Assembly: GCA_029204225.1 (NCBI GenBank)
Contig: CM055097.1
Span: 3,690,620-3,754,619, forward strand
Length of the DNA stretch: 64,000 nucleotides
Reading direction: 5' to 3'
DNA from: Diphasiastrum complanatum
Lineage: Eukaryota > Streptophyta > Lycopodiopsida > Lycopodiales > Lycopodiaceae
The notes beneath the pieces are model-generated. The model made no database searches and was not told where the DNA came from. It saw only the letters and a list, made by a program, of their open reading frames with translations. Positions 10,679-21,098 of the stretch are shown piece after piece (position 1 is the stretch's first letter; the number at the start of each line of letters is the position of its first letter). The position numbers and the translations under genes are program-made.

Positions 10679-12226
10679 ATGTCATCTACTGATACTTCCC
10701 AGTCTCCGCGTTATACTATCCATCGTAATGTCCCATCTGCAACGGACATCATGATTCTTCCTAGCACAAGCATGGTCATTCAGTGGATGACCCTTGCGGA
10801 GCCTCTACTTACTGCAATGGGTATTCATGAGAGAGCCTTTTTGGGACGCATCAATATGGATTTCATCACTCTTGCCTTCAGTACGTGGAAGGAAGAGAAA
10901 TCCAAGTTTTATATCACCTTCCAAGGAGCCACACACAAGGTGCGCGTCATTGAGGCCACACTTGCAGCAATAGGAATCTCATCCGGTATGCAAGCCTCAC
11001 TCAATCACAAGCACGTCAAACAGGCCATCAAGCCATACATCGACCTCACCAACGATCTGCACTGGACTAATGATGGCTACCTTCTAGAAGCCATCACTGA
11101 GCCTTCCATCCATGCCACTGCCCAGTTCTTGAATCATTTCCTGATGGTTGGCAACCTCAGGCAAGACCGCATCACATCTCAAATCCTTCACAGGATAGTG
11201 GAGTCCCACATAAAGTTGGCCAAAGCCCCTCTTGAACCATATAACTGGTTCAAGACTGTTTCTGGTGAGCTCAAGCGAGCTATTAAGGCCAATACAAAGC
11301 AACAGTTCATCGTTGGCTCTCTATTGTCCCTCTTAGCCGCTTCTCACTTAGAAAATAGAATCCATGGCTTCCACCTGGATTCTGTGCTTTTGATTTATGA
11401 AGAAGCACTGGCCGAGTCATCTCACCAGGCCTCAAGTTCTCATAGTCGTCGTCGTCCACGCAGCGAAATCATGATTCCTGACTCGCTTTCCGCGTCACGA
11501 CGACGTACTAGGCATACCTCAGCAATTGCGCTTCCACCCCCCGCTGTTGTTCGCACTGAACTTCCCATTCCCCTCACCTCTAATGCTTCCCTTGCCTCTG
11601 CTCCCATACAAGGACAGTCTGTGACCATTGGGCCTACCGTTCTCATCACGACTGCCCAGGCCGCCTCACCCCCGCACACCGAAGCAACCTCACCCAACAC
11701 ACAGTTCTTTATGGATATGTTCGATGATTCTGACCCCCTTGGGGCCACCGAAATCTTTGAAATGCCCCAGAGCCCAGCGCCCTTTGAACCCCAATCCCCT
11801 GGAAGAGGATTCGGGCATATCCATGAAGCTACTGTTGTTGTCGAAAATGCCAGTCAGCAACCACCCACACAGGGTAGCCAAGCCACACTTCGGGTTGACA
11901 CAGCTGTAAAGTCACCAAAGCAGTTTGACGCCACAGTGCCTGAAGGGTTTGAAGACGAGAATATTTTTGAAGAAGAAGAGACCTTGGCACCTATTCCACG
12001 GCTACCAACGACAGTACCATCAGGGTCTCCTACTGCTGCCACCTCCACGATTGTCAATTTTGGTGATGCTCTCGGGTTAGTTTCAAGCCTTGGGCAAGTG
12101 ATCCAGTCTATGCTGGATAAGAAGAAGGAAATGGAGCAGAGGCTCTCTAATTTAGGATCCGAAAACACTCTGATCACCAGAAAATTGTCCAGCTGGATGA
12201 GAGGTGAAGATAGCCAAGCAACATGA
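10679..12226 (+). CDS. Extra ORF of element B downstream of integrase (515 codons)
   Basis: An uninterrupted frame of 515 codons begins ATG at 10679, shortly after an in-frame non-coding-looking stretch. The first 230 residues look globular (TLAEPLLTAMGIHERAFLGR, LTNDLHWTNDGYLLEAI), reminiscent of the plant transposon proteins carried by Athila/Tat elements. That likeness is by memory of style and position only. The middle has an Arg/Ser-rich segment (SSHSRRRPRSE) and a long Pro/Thr/Ser-rich low-complexity region. The end begins a heptad-like segment (MLDKKKEMEQRLSNLGSEN). It is far less decayed than gag-pol upstream. Function is unknown. Confidence 0.65.
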   Translation: MSSTDTSQSPRYTIHRNVPSATDIMILPSTSMVIQWMTLAEPLLTAMGIHERAFLGRINMDFITLAFSTWKEEKSKFYITFQGATHKVRVIEATLAAIGISSGMQASLNHKHVKQAIKPYIDLTNDLHWTNDGYLLEAITEPSIHATAQFLNHFLMVGNLRQDRITSQILHRIVESHIKLAKAPLEPYNWFKTVSGELKRAIKANTKQQFIVGSLLSLLAASHLENRIHGFHLDSVLLIYEEALAESSHQASSSHSRRRPRSEIMIPDSLSASRRRTRHTSAIALPPPAVVRTELPIPLTSNASLASAPIQGQSVTIGPTVLITTAQAASPPHTEATSPNTQFFMDMFDDSDPLGATEIFEMPQSPAPFEPQSPGRGFGHIHEATVVVENASQQPPTQGSQATLRVDTAVKSPKQFDATVPEGFEDENIFEEEETLAPIPRLPTTVPSGSPTAATSTIVNFGDALGLVSSLGQVIQSMLDKKKEMEQRLSNLGSENTLITRKLSSWMRGEDSQAT

Positions 12227-12722
12227 AGAAAAGGCTGAAAGCGAAAAGAAATTGACCCAGCAACAAGCTGATCGCTTGGAAACCTACATCAGCTCCCTGC
12301 AAAACGCCCTGACAACCGCACAGGATCAGGTAGATAAGGCAGTGCAAGATGCCAAGCAACAGGTGCAGCTGCTGAAGGGGCAATTACAAATGGCCGAACA
12401 AGATCGCACATGGCTTCAAGATGAATTGGATGCGACCACCCTTGAGCGTGATGCATATATGCAAACACAAATATCCAATCATCCGGTCACGCCGACGGAG
12501 ATTGCATATTTGTTCAAGAAAGTGGAAACATACAAAGTGGCCCTTCAGGGATTCCAAGGCCGTTGTGATAAGTTCAAAGGAGCAGCTTCAACCGAGTTGG
12601 CAAAGGCAAAAGAGACCATCAATGCCTATGAAAAAGCCGTCGTTCAAGTGTTGGAAGCCGGACCACAAATCCTCGTCCCGGTCATGCCGCAATTCTCCCC
12701 TTCGCGCCAAGCAGCTGTATAG
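12204..12722 (+). CDS. Coiled-coil continuation of the extra ORF, shifted frame
   Basis: This 172-codon frame overlaps the end of the preceding ORF by 23 bases. It continues the same helical character (EEKAESEKKLTQQQADRLET, DAKQQVQLLKGQLQMAEQ), a strong predicted coiled coil rich in Gln, Lys and Glu. The likely reading is that one protein was split by a single-base frameshift near 12210-12225. The alternative is a separate overlapping ORF. It ends with a stop at 12720. No known enzyme motif is seen. Confidence 0.55.
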   Translation: MKIAKQHEEKAESEKKLTQQQADRLETYISSLQNALTTAQDQVDKAVQDAKQQVQLLKGQLQMAEQDRTWLQDELDATTLERDAYMQTQISNHPVTPTEIAYLFKKVETYKVALQGFQGRCDKFKGAASTELAKAKETINAYEKAVVQVLEAGPQILVPVMPQFSPSRQAAV

Positions 12723-13407
12723 ATGGATACAGGGGTTGATTCGATCATGGACCAAGGGGGGAGCTCCAGATCTAGCAGATCAACCGCCAACTATACCGGC
12801 AGTACAAGCGGGTCCATTCTCATCAAGGACAAGCCATTTATTCAAAAGGCCCATCAGCATCAAGGGCCAGATCCAGACCTTCTTAAAGCAGCATCCACAT
12901 GAGTCCTCGCGTGGTGGATGGGTTCTCAAATTTACGACCTCCGAGATCGAGGCCGACAAAGAATTGGACAAAATACCTGCACTGGGAGAGCAGCCGGCAT
13001 GGAGAATCATGGTTTTTGAGAAAACTCCGGAATCAATTAGGAGTTATGTCACCAGCTCTCACCAGTTACGGGTAGATCCTTATTACGTGCCAAATGCCAC
13101 GAAGACAAAAATGGAAAGATTTGGGACTAATCACCATCCATACGCCCAATTAGCCAATCATCCACAAGTCTTACTGCTGGAATATTTTAGTGGACTTTCA
13201 CCGGGCCTTACAAGCATATCAGAGAGAGTATGTCCACTCTCCGAATCCAAGGGTGTGACAATCGGCAATGTTTGCAAAAGATCGCGTCAGTGGCAACCAA
13301 ATGGGACGATTGCCTTCCTACCCTGGCATTTGATCCAAATAAGCCGATGGCCTTAGAGCAAATCAAAGATCAGTTGCCGATTGCTCGACTGTATTTCTGT
13401 GCGGCTA
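12723..13407 (+). pseudogene. C-terminal part of the extra coding region of element B
   Basis: The best frame from about 12770 to 13260 has segments such as SRGGWVLKFTTSEIEADKEL and PAWRIMVFEKTPESIRSYV. It then seems to shift to the frame with IASVATKWDDCLPTLAFDPN up to about 13405. The coding sense is cut there by the inversion breakpoint. Reading the inverted block on its own strand (14053 down to 13913) gives 46 further codons ending in TAA, in line with a C-terminus that was flipped. Role unknown. Confidence 0.5.
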
Positions 13408-14050
13408 AGAAGAGAGGAAGAGCAAGGACATTCATCAATTCATTTCTAAAGAGAACCAATCTGCTTTATTGAAATGAGAAAATAAACATGAGGAACAGCT
13501 CGAGTTGGTCTCTTTTTATAGTAGAGAGGAGTACCCTGGCCTCTGAATCCTATTGATCCAGTCTTGCCTCTCTTTTTATTCAAATTTAAAAAAGTGTGGG
13601 AACCATCAAAATTGGAGGGAAACCCAACTTTATTCACTAACTTGACATTTAGGCCCTGCGACATTAAAAGTCCCGCAAAAAGGCCTAAATTCCTTTTATT
13701 AACATTCTAATTAATCAAATAACTATGTGGTCATCGGGTTGGACTTACCCGCGCAGGGTGCCAAATCCCTCTCACTTATTAACTAGGGTTAGGGTTGCCT
13801 TGGGATCCGCAAACCCTCCAACAGTATCCCCCACCAAAACTAGTGGCGGTCCCACGACACCTGCAATATGCAGTTATTGGGAATCTTTATTGGCTTCGCG
13901 CTGAATCTGAATTTAATGATACTGCACCTTCTCCATAAAGTCAAGGCGTGCAATATTGAAATCCAAATTATGCGGCAAGAAACAGCGGTGGGCTTCGACA
14001 ATCCACTTGGAAGTTGTCCATGAGGTGAAGCGGGATTCCCAAGAGTCTCC
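13408..14050 (-). repeat. Inverted-in-place segment: end of extra ORF, PPT and first half of 3' LTR
   Basis: On the minus strand this block reads coding tail (14053-13913), polypurine tract (13840-13824, TTTTGGTGGGGGATAC) and LTR bases from TGTTGG at 13823 to about 13408. The LTR part corresponds to 2653-3062 of the 5' LTR. The remaining LTR part (14054-14377) is in normal direct orientation. Flipping the block about its ends would restore a normal order. Breakpoints are uncertain by a few bases. Confidence 0.8.
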
Positions 14051-14053
14051 CAT

Positions 14054-14377
14054 CATTTCTCATGCTTTCTTTGGATTTTGCTAATTGTTGGATTTGATCA
14101 TTATTGGGATTGCTATTTCTTATGCTTCTTGTGAGAGAGAAGAGTAAGTTTCTATCATTGTTGTGGATTTAGGGTTAATGGAAGTAGGGTTAATGGATGT
14201 AGTGTTAATGCTTAGTGTTAATGGATGTAGTGTTAGATCCTCCATTCATGTTGAAATTTGAACTATACTATCGCTCTCATGGGAACGAACCTACGCGTGA
14301 CAACTAACTCTGTCTCTTTGATGCTAGATTGACTAGATCTTGGATTCAGGTTAGGCAAGGAAAAAAAACCCACTACA
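14054..14377 (+). repeat. Right half of the 3' LTR of element B
   Basis: The block from CATTTCTCATGC to CACTACA matches 3072-3408 of the 5' LTR with few differences. Two short indels include loss of a purine-rich GAGA repeat. The adjacent ATAAT may be the mutated target-site duplication of ATAGT at 2648-2652. Confidence 0.8.
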
Positions 14378-15510
14378 ATAATCTTGAATGAATTCATGGA
14401 AAAATCCTGTGAAGCCCAAATTTTTTTTTACTTCCCTAATGGTTTTCAAGATAGGCCAATCACGAACTTTCTGGACGTTAATCTCCAGACCTCAATTAAA
14501 AACTATATATCCCAAATACTTGAGTCTTGCTTGAAAAAACTCACATTTAGACTCCTTAGCATAAAGCTTTGCTTACCTTAGATTATCTAAGACTGTACAC
14601 AAATGCACCTCGTGCTCTTCAAGAGTCTTACTGTAAATCAGTATCTCTAAAAGTACCACAAGAAACTTTCCTAGATATGGACGAAGGATATCGTTCATCA
14701 TCTGTTGGAAGATAGTCAAGAAATTAGTTAGACCAAAGGTCGCACCTAGAACAAAAACTAGTTTTGGATACATCCCTCTCGTGCATTCTAGTTTGATGGT
14801 ACCCCGACCTAAGGTTCAATTTGGTGAAAAACTTAGCACCATTCAATCGGTCCATTAAGTCGTCCATCCGACGTAAGGGATAACAGTTTTTAATTGTCAT
14901 TTTATTAAGCTTTTTGCAATCGACACAAAGACAAATACCGCCATCTTTCTTGTCGATTTCCCCAAGGGGATTTACTAGGCCTATTATGGCCCTTATATAA
15001 CAACTCCTTAAGTTGGCTAGCAACTTCATCTTCTTCCTTCGGGCTCATCCTATAAGGAAAAAGCAATATAGGGGAGGAGCTGTCGGGAAGAAGATCTATG
15101 TGATGGTCTACTCCCCATGAGGAGGGAAGACCCTCAGGCAACTGCTCAAGGAATATATCATTATATTCCTCCCTAAGTCTCTTAAAGATTTTGCCCTCAG
15201 GTGAAGATTCTAAATTATCATCAGAAAAAGACAATGTTTTAGGAGAAGACGATACATCAACATTGAAATTATGAGTACTAAAAGCATCTATGTATGATTC
15301 ATCTTTCAGATAACATAAGTACGAATGATACTCAAAATCCAAAATACATTGATTCGTTTCATGAGCAGTTACAAAAGGTAGATCAGGCTCATCACCTTTA
15401 AGACAAACCAGTGAGTCATTATGCAAGAAAGAAATACTATGTGATACATAATCTTTCTTTAAAGACTCATTCCTAGCATAAAACCACTCTTTACCTAGGA
15501 TTAAATGCAC
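14378..15510 (-). pseudogene. Element A protease tail and reverse transcriptase
   Basis: The minus strand encodes an RT with ALKELL-like start, GGICLCVDCKKLNKMT and FFTKLNLRSGYHQ. The first catalytic Asp is replaced (LNL instead of IDL). The YLDD box is degraded to VVLLEILIYSKT, so both catalytic Asps are gone. The sequence before RT (15510-15060) has VDHHIDLLPDSSSPI and PEGLPSSWGVDH, the usual pre-RT linker. A frameshift lies near 14775. The thumb ends in FFHEFIQD at 14385 and continues at 2652 with IALPLTNLLKG on the other side of element B. Confidence 0.8.
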
Positions 15511-15802
15511 TTGTCGAGATTCATAACACGAAAAGATGAACTATCTACATAGTTTTGAATCTTCAACAGCACGTGGGGGACAAAGTGGTCTGAGGCCTGC
15601 TGCTCCCCACCAGCTGCCATCCTAACCATGTACTTGTGGTCACTTGGTGCGGTTGCCAACTACAGCTTCTCCACCAACTTAGCATTAGTAAAATTATGCG
15701 TAGAACCGTCGTCAAAAAGAACACTCACAGGTTGGATGCCTACAAACTCACTCATACAAATGAGGTCGTGAGGTCCAAACACTACAATATCAAAAAAACA
15801 AT

Positions 15803-16033
15803 TCATACAAACTGTTTCATCTGTAAAAATACATCAATGCAACAAATAGAAGAATTACCTGGTGCCTTAAAGGAGTGGCCACCATTCTTCCGTCTCTTCG
15901 GGCAGTCCTTGGAAAGCTGCCCCTTCTCCATGCAGGAGAAACACAACCCATCGCTTTTGGCCTTATCAAAGTCCGCTCTCTCCAACCGAGGGCACTTCTT
16001 TTTCTTTCCCGAGGGGGAAGCTTCGCCGACCAC
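15803..16033 (-). pseudogene. Element A gag nucleocapsid with an altered zinc knuckle
   Basis: The minus-strand frame contains CFSCMEKGQLSKDCPKR. This is a CX2CX4HX4C zinc knuckle in which the His position holds Gln. It is preceded by a basic stretch (SGKKKKCPRLER). Nucleocapsid binds and packages element RNA; the His-to-Gln change should weaken zinc binding. It is flanked by the capsid-like part of gag on the right and the pre-RT region on the left. Confidence 0.7.
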
Positions 16034-16795
16034 TCACTCCTTGCCCTTTTTGAAAGGAGGGCCCATAGAGGGTTTGGCTTTTACTTCAGGATTTTGTTGC
16101 TCTTTGCCGGTTACAATGTGTGTCGTCGAAAATCCGAGCGAAATGCACGGTATCCTCTAAAAACTGTGGCTGATTACGATGGACCTCCAACTGATATTCC
16201 TTGGGCAAGCCCAAAATGAAATGCAACTTAAGGAGTATGTTGTATATGCGGTTAAAAAACCACGAAGTAGCCTTTTGGAAGTCCTACAAGTAGATGTCCA
16301 AGAGCTTCGTCCCCATTTGCAATGTGGCAAATCGACGATAATATTCAAAATCGTCAAGGACAAACATAAAGGCAGCTTTAAAAACTACCTTAAATTCATC
16401 CCAAGTAGTTGGGACCGTAGCTCAATCCTTAAGATCCTGCCACCATGAGTACGCTTTCCGCGTAAAAACATGATGGTCGTCGAATACGCGAGCTATTTGG
16501 TAAATCGTGCATGGAAAAATGAGAAGTCCATCGATCCAGCCAAGCTAACAATCTTGGTGTCTGTCCTTTTCTCTCCGGTAAAAAATTTTGGAGTAAACAT
16601 CAGGCTAAGGAGAGCTTGTTGAGACTGGGACATAGCCCGAATTTCGGCCTCCGCCCGTTCATGTTTAGATCGCATGTCAACAATTTGTTGTTGCAACAAA
16701 TTAATTGCACACGTCATGTTCTCCATATCAGTCCTGACGGGACTTGGAGAGGAAAAGTGGAGAGCTACGATATAAAAAACGTTAAAAGGCAACAA
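16034..16795 (-). pseudogene. Element A gag capsid region
   Basis: The minus-strand frames show a helical N-terminal part (INLLQQQIVDMRSKHERAEA) followed by FTPKFFTGEKRTDTKIV. Nearer the nucleocapsid is LHFILGLPKEYQLEV in a different frame, the usual gag capsid FxxGL-like motif. Frameshifts separate the pieces. The predicted protein is the structural shell of the virus-like particle. Confidence 0.6.
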
Positions 16796-16858
16796 CTAGA
16801 GCAAAAGGCCTCAAGAAATAACCAACTTGAGAACTCACAGCCTCTAAAATAACTTTTG

Positions 16859-17089
16859 ATAATGAGGCAAAGGAAGTGAACGTACCTCCTTTACCACCTC
16901 CCCAAACCTCCTCTCCAACCTCATGCAAAAAAAGATAGGTGGGGTCAAAGAAAGGCCCCATTTGTCCCTTCTAGGCCTTTCTTACCATGTGGGGCCACCA
17001 AATGGTGCCACATGGCCCATGGGGGACCCCAAAGGTTTATGAAATTAAATTAAGGCCCCTTCTCCCCTCTCCAACTCCTACGTACCACA
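16859..17089. other. Unassigned edge of element A
   Basis: There is no coding frame and no PBS or LTR end that would close element A. Short repeats of GGTGCCAC/GTGGGGCC type occur near 16990-17030. Confidence 0.4.
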
Positions 17090-17640
17090 GCTCTCTCCAC
17101 TCCTTTGGAGATCTGCAGGTATAGAGAGGGAGGAAGAAGAATGGTACAGCCATGAAAGGACAGGCCTCCAAGATTCATCTTAGCTTATTTTTGAGATTCT
17201 TCACTCTTAGAGTTAAAAAATTCAAACTTAGAAACTAAGTTTTACAACTTCTCTCCTTCCCTCAGCTCTCTCTCCTCTTCCCTCTGTCTGCTCTCCTCTA
17301 TTCTCTCTCTCTACTCTCTCCTCTCTCCTCCCTCTGCTTCTCCTCTCTCTCTCTCTCTCTACTCTCCCTCCGCTCTCCTCTCTCCTATGTTCTCTCTCTC
17401 TCTCCTATCCCCTCCCTCCTCTCTTCTCTCTCTCTCTCTCTCATCCCCCTCCGCTCTTTCTCTGCTCTCTCCTCTCTCTCGCGTTGTCTCCCTCCGCTGC
17501 TCTCTCCGCTCTCCCTCCTCTCTCTCGCGCTGTCTCCCTCCGCTCTCTCTCCTCTGTCCCTCGCTCTCTGCTAGTCTCTCTCTCTCGCGCCAGGCAAAAA
17601 AATGTCCCTCGCTCTCTCTCTCTCGTGCCAGGCAAAAAAA
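17090..17640. repeat. Left inverted arm with CT-rich tract
   Basis: 17090-17250 is the reverse complement of about 23075-23247 with high identity (shared CTCCAAAGG...CTGCAGATC and AAACTAAGTTT blocks). 17265-17625 is a CT-rich microsatellite-like tract whose end (GCGCCAGGCAAAAAAA) is the reverse complement of 21796-21815. The arm therefore pairs with the GA-rich block at 21.8-23.25 kb. Apparent proteins here are simple-sequence artefacts. Confidence 0.75.
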
Positions 17641-17646
17641 CGTTGT

Positions 17647-17681
17647 TGGGCCCTATATTATGCAAAATAATATAGGGCCCA
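17647..17681. other. Perfect 15-bp hairpin
   Basis: TGGGCCCTATATTAT (17647-17661) and its exact reverse complement (17667-17681) are separated by GCAAA. It sits just inside the left CT-rich arm. It could be a foldback element end or an RNA hairpin. Confidence 0.7.
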
Positions 17682-19033
17682 GAATGACCCAAAAATCAGA
17701 CGAACAACAATTACGTACCTAGAACCAATCTTGAAGCGAAATAATGAATGATTAGGTACATAGCTTGGGCTCCAGAAGGGTGGACTGCAGCTGTGCAGAG
17801 ACTTTGTTAGCAAAAAAATTTTTTTGTTGTTGCCAGGGAAGTACTATTCCCTCACCCTCCCGATCCATACTGCAGGTCAGTGGATTGAACATAATTGTTC
17901 AGACCTACGCTGAGCACCATTTGTTTTGTCTTTTTTTTTTTTTGAACTAATTTCAAACGATAAAAAAATCATTTCTTGAAAAGAAATCAAAGGTAAAAAG
18001 CTACTAAGTAGCTTTAAGCCAGCCAATTGCCTATATTTATGCAAACTTGAGACTTAAAGTTTGAATAAATAATAATTATAAAACCATAGTGAATAGCCTG
18101 TTTTTTTTATATTTTAAAACAAGCTTAACATTCACATACTAGCCTTTAGGAGATACTCAAAGATTTCTCTCCATTCTGAACTCTTTTTGGAGCTGTAAAA
18201 GTTGGAAGGAGGGCGCCCCAGCAATGTGTAGCATCAGCCAGGAGGCCACAGGCAGCCGCAAGCCAAGGAAGTAGATGAATTAGTTTCTACGGTGGCTGCC
18301 ATAGCATGAATGGAGGTGAAGAGAGCAAGAAGGGAGGAGGAGGAGCCGTGAAGGCCTCGTGCGCCTCTAGTGTGGCTAGTGCAGTAGCGGCTGGAGGAGT
18401 CTAGTGGATGTATGACTCCGGATTAGCACACAAATTGCTATTGGATGGTCGGATTTGTTCCATCATGATCAATGACCAGGGTAGAGTTTTAGAGGACAAG
18501 CGTGGGCCGTTGGATTGCTATCAGCCATTGGATGAAGTAGAAAATATCTTGAAGGGTTTTGAAGTGCATTCCGGCCTTCAACCTCATTAAGAATATTCAT
18601 ACTAAAATTGGAGTTGGGTCTCTTCACAAGTGAAGTGGGAAGTTTCTTCAAGGTGAAGAAACAGTTCAAAAACAAGGAAAATCCCTACTTTTGGGTCCTT
18701 TGTCCGTTTTGACCCAAACGAAAGGCTATAACCTCCAAACGAAGGGCACTTGCACTGTACCTGCAAGAACAATACAGCAAAACAGAGTGATTGCAGCGGA
18801 GAAAGTGTTTGGAGTGCGCCAAAAGTGATTTCACCATTTCACTGGGCACGTAGTTGGGAGTTGACGACTAAGTGCATTTCGGAAGGCGACGTCAATTTGG
18901 CTTACAAATTGGTGGAAAAGCCGAGTGGCCTGGTAAGGAAAAAAGTGCAGGTCATTATTTTCAACTTCTGACATCATTTCTGGCCTCGGCATACTACTTT
19001 TAGCCTACGACAAAAGTTTCAAGCAGTTTTGCG
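17682..19033. other. Non-coding stretch before copia remnant
   Basis: A short block at 17687-17710 (AAATCAGACG...ACAATTACGT) recurs directly at 22590-22612. A T-rich run lies at 17931-17942. No gene is supported; some of it may be the leader or LTR of the copia remnant that starts at 19034, but no PBS was found. Confidence 0.4.
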
Positions 19034-20452
19034 ATGACAAACATGGGAGAGTCCATTTTGAGTGAAAGTAGCAAATTGGACGGGATTTCCAACTATGCAG
19101 TGTGGAAATTCAAAATGAAAAACATACTGATGGAGAAAGATGTGTGGGAAGTCATCACAAGTGATGAGAGAAGGCCGTCAAATGAAGCGGATATCAAAGT
19201 GTTCGACAAAAAGATGAGGAAAGCTTTGACCTTCATTAACTTGTCAGTGAAGGATCACATCATTATCCACATTTGTGATGTTGTTACACTCAGACAGGCA
19301 TGAGATGTGCTAAAGGAGCAGTTCGAGACGTCAAATTTGTCAAGAATCATATTTCTGAAGTCAAAGCTGAATAGTGCCCGAATGGAGCAAGGAGAGCACA
19401 TTCAGACGTATATGACCAGAATCAAGACAATGAGGGATGAACTGCATTATATTGGTGAACGCATACGTGATGTGGAGCTGGTGCACAATGCATTATGCGA
19501 CATTGCAGAACCCTATCAGATGTTTGATGAGCTCACAAGAATCTTGATGCAGGATGAGCAACGGTGAGAAATAGTGAAAGCTAGACGTCATAATACTGAC
19601 GATCAAGCACTTGCAACACTCCAAAAACAAGGCAAGGGCAAGAAGAAGTCTAGACAACAATTTTCCAAGTCTCATGAGGATGAGAGATCTTCTAGTAAGA
19701 CCAAGAAGAAAGACAAGTGCTTTCGTTGTGGTAAAAAGGGCCATTGGAAGAGTGAATGTCGCAAATTCCTGGTGGAACAAGGCAAGGGAAAACCAAAACA
19801 AGAAGGTAACCTTGTTGATGAGGGTGAGATTGAAGACTCTAGCATCTTCATATCTGCATTGTCATCTAATCAAGATGATCAAGCGTGGTATATTGACTCG
19901 GGATCCACAAGACACATGACAGGTAACAAGAATTGGTTCAGTAGCTTGAAAGTGTTGGATAATGGAACGTTCGTTTCACAAGCAAATGGTGATGTGTGCA
20001 AGATCAAGGGGATAGGCACCGTTTCAATCCAACTACCTGATGGCAAAAGCGAGATGATCAGGGAGGTACTTTACGTACCAGGTTTGAAGAAAAATCTACT
20101 TTTTGTTGGAGTCATTACTGATCAAAAGTTGAAAGTAGAATTCGCCCATGATTGTTGCTTTGTGAAGGATGTGAACCAAAAGTTCAAAGTTATTGCGGAT
20201 GGAGTAAGGGAGCCCAATACAAAATTGTACAGATTGAATGCTACAATCAAGGGGCAACATGGACTCGTATCGTCCATTCCTTCACAAACTGAGTTGTGGC
20301 ATAAGAGGCTTGGTCACTTGAACTTAGGAAGCCTCAGTTTGATGAGAAAATTGGAGAAGGTAACAGGATTGCCTACTATAGAAGACCACTTGAAATCGAT
20401 GTGCAAGTCATCATTGTGCATATGGGAAGCAACATCGAGAGAAGTTCAATAA
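19034..20452 (+). pseudogene. Copia gag, zinc knuckle, protease and pre-integrase
   Basis: Gag begins at the ATG at 19034 with KLDGISNYAVWKFKMKNIL, the usual copia gag opening. Stops at 19303 and 19567 interrupt it. A full zinc knuckle CFRCGKKGHWKSEC lies at about 19720. Protease follows with WYIDSGSTRHMTG (intact DSG). The GAG_pre-integrase motif ELWHKRLGHLNLGSL lies near 20290. The integrase zinc-finger cysteines are partly kept, but the frame is lost near 20440. The polyprotein would assemble the particle and process it; in-frame stops make it inactive. Confidence 0.8.
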
Positions 20453-20480
20453 AGGTGGTGTTGCAAGAGCAAAGAATATC

Positions 20481-21098
20481 TTGGATTTGATCCACACAGA
20501 TTTATGCAGGCCTATGAGGACTATGTCCTTAGGTAAAGCCTTCTATTTCATGACCTTTATTGATGATATGTCACGTAAGACGTGGATTTACTTCTTGAAG
20601 AAAAAATCGGATGCATTTGACAATTTCAAGAGCTTCAAAGCATTGGTCGAAAATCAGACAGGTCGGAAGATCAAAGTCCTAAGATCAGATAGTGGAGGTG
20701 AGTAAAAGTCTAATGACTTCAATGATCTTTGTGATCAATGTGGGATTAAAAGACAATTTATGCAAGCTCATACTCCTACTCTCAATGGTGTAGCTGAGCA
20801 CAAGAATCGTACGATTGTAGAAAGTGCCAGATCTATGCTAGCTGAGATGAAACTACCAAAAGATTTTTGGTCAAAAGCATGCAGTACGGTAGTCTATCTT
20901 CAAAATAGAAGTCCTACCATTGCCATACCAAAGATAACACCTAAGGAAGCATTCACAAAGAAGCAGCCAAAGGTGAACCACTTGCGAATCTTTGGATGTA
21001 AGGCCTTTGTACACATTCCTAAGGAAGAGAGACGTAAACTTGATGTGAAAGCTATCAAGTGTATATTCCTAGGATATGATGAACGTGTGAAGGGCTAA
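20481..21098 (+). pseudogene. Copia integrase core
   Basis: The core shows D in LIHTDLCRPM, D in VLRSDSGGE and E in NGVAEHKNRT, so the DDE triad is present. However, a TAA follows GGE at 20703. The frame resumes with FGCKAFVHIPKEERRKLD and CIFLGYDE, the conserved integrase C-terminal end. A TAA stop at 21096 is followed by a short linker in another frame up to 21365. Confidence 0.8.

Larger units (their letters stand above)
2653..14377 (+). mobile_element. Element B: Tat/Athila-like Ty3/gypsy retrotransposon nested in A
   Basis: The element is about 11.7 kb. Its 5' LTR starts TGTTGGAGGG at 2653 and its right end is ...CACTACA at 14377. The flanking 5-mers are ATAGT (2648-2652) and ATAAT (14378-14382), a plausible mutated target-site duplication. 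A tRNA-Asp type PBS follows the 5' LTR. Internal order is leader, gag, PR, RT, RNase H, integrase, then about 2.8 kb of extra coding sequence, PPT and LTR. The RT motifs (FAWTYQDLKGIP, SFLDG) and the PBS point to the Tat/Athila branch. The 3' end carries an internal inversion. It inserted into the RT thumb of element A. Confidence 0.85.
1..16858 (-). mobile_element. Element A: degenerate Ty3/gypsy chromovirus, interrupted by element B
   Basis: Read on the minus strand, the order is gag (about 16.8-15.8 kb), protease/RT (15.5-14.4 kb), RNase H (2.56-2.05 kb), integrase (1.9-1.4 kb), integrase C-terminus plus chromodomain (0.97-0.6 kb), polypurine tract and 3' LTR. This gag-PR-RT-RH-INT-chromodomain order is that of plant chromoviruses. 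The RT thumb is cut at 14378 and resumes at 2652, showing that element B inserted here. Frameshifts, stops and lost catalytic residues make it non-functional. The 5' LTR and PBS are not found to the right of gag, so the 5' end is truncated or replaced. Confidence 0.85.

Noticed and set aside
2653..13823. Terminal inverted repeats of a DNA transposon (2653-3062 with 13823-13408)
   Set aside because: The arms are LTR halves: one continues into a PBS and the other is preceded by a polypurine tract on its own strand. An inversion explains it better.
17387..17722. Ser/Leu-rich open frames in the CT tract
   Set aside because: Translation of a CT microsatellite-like block; no conserved residues beyond the repeat.
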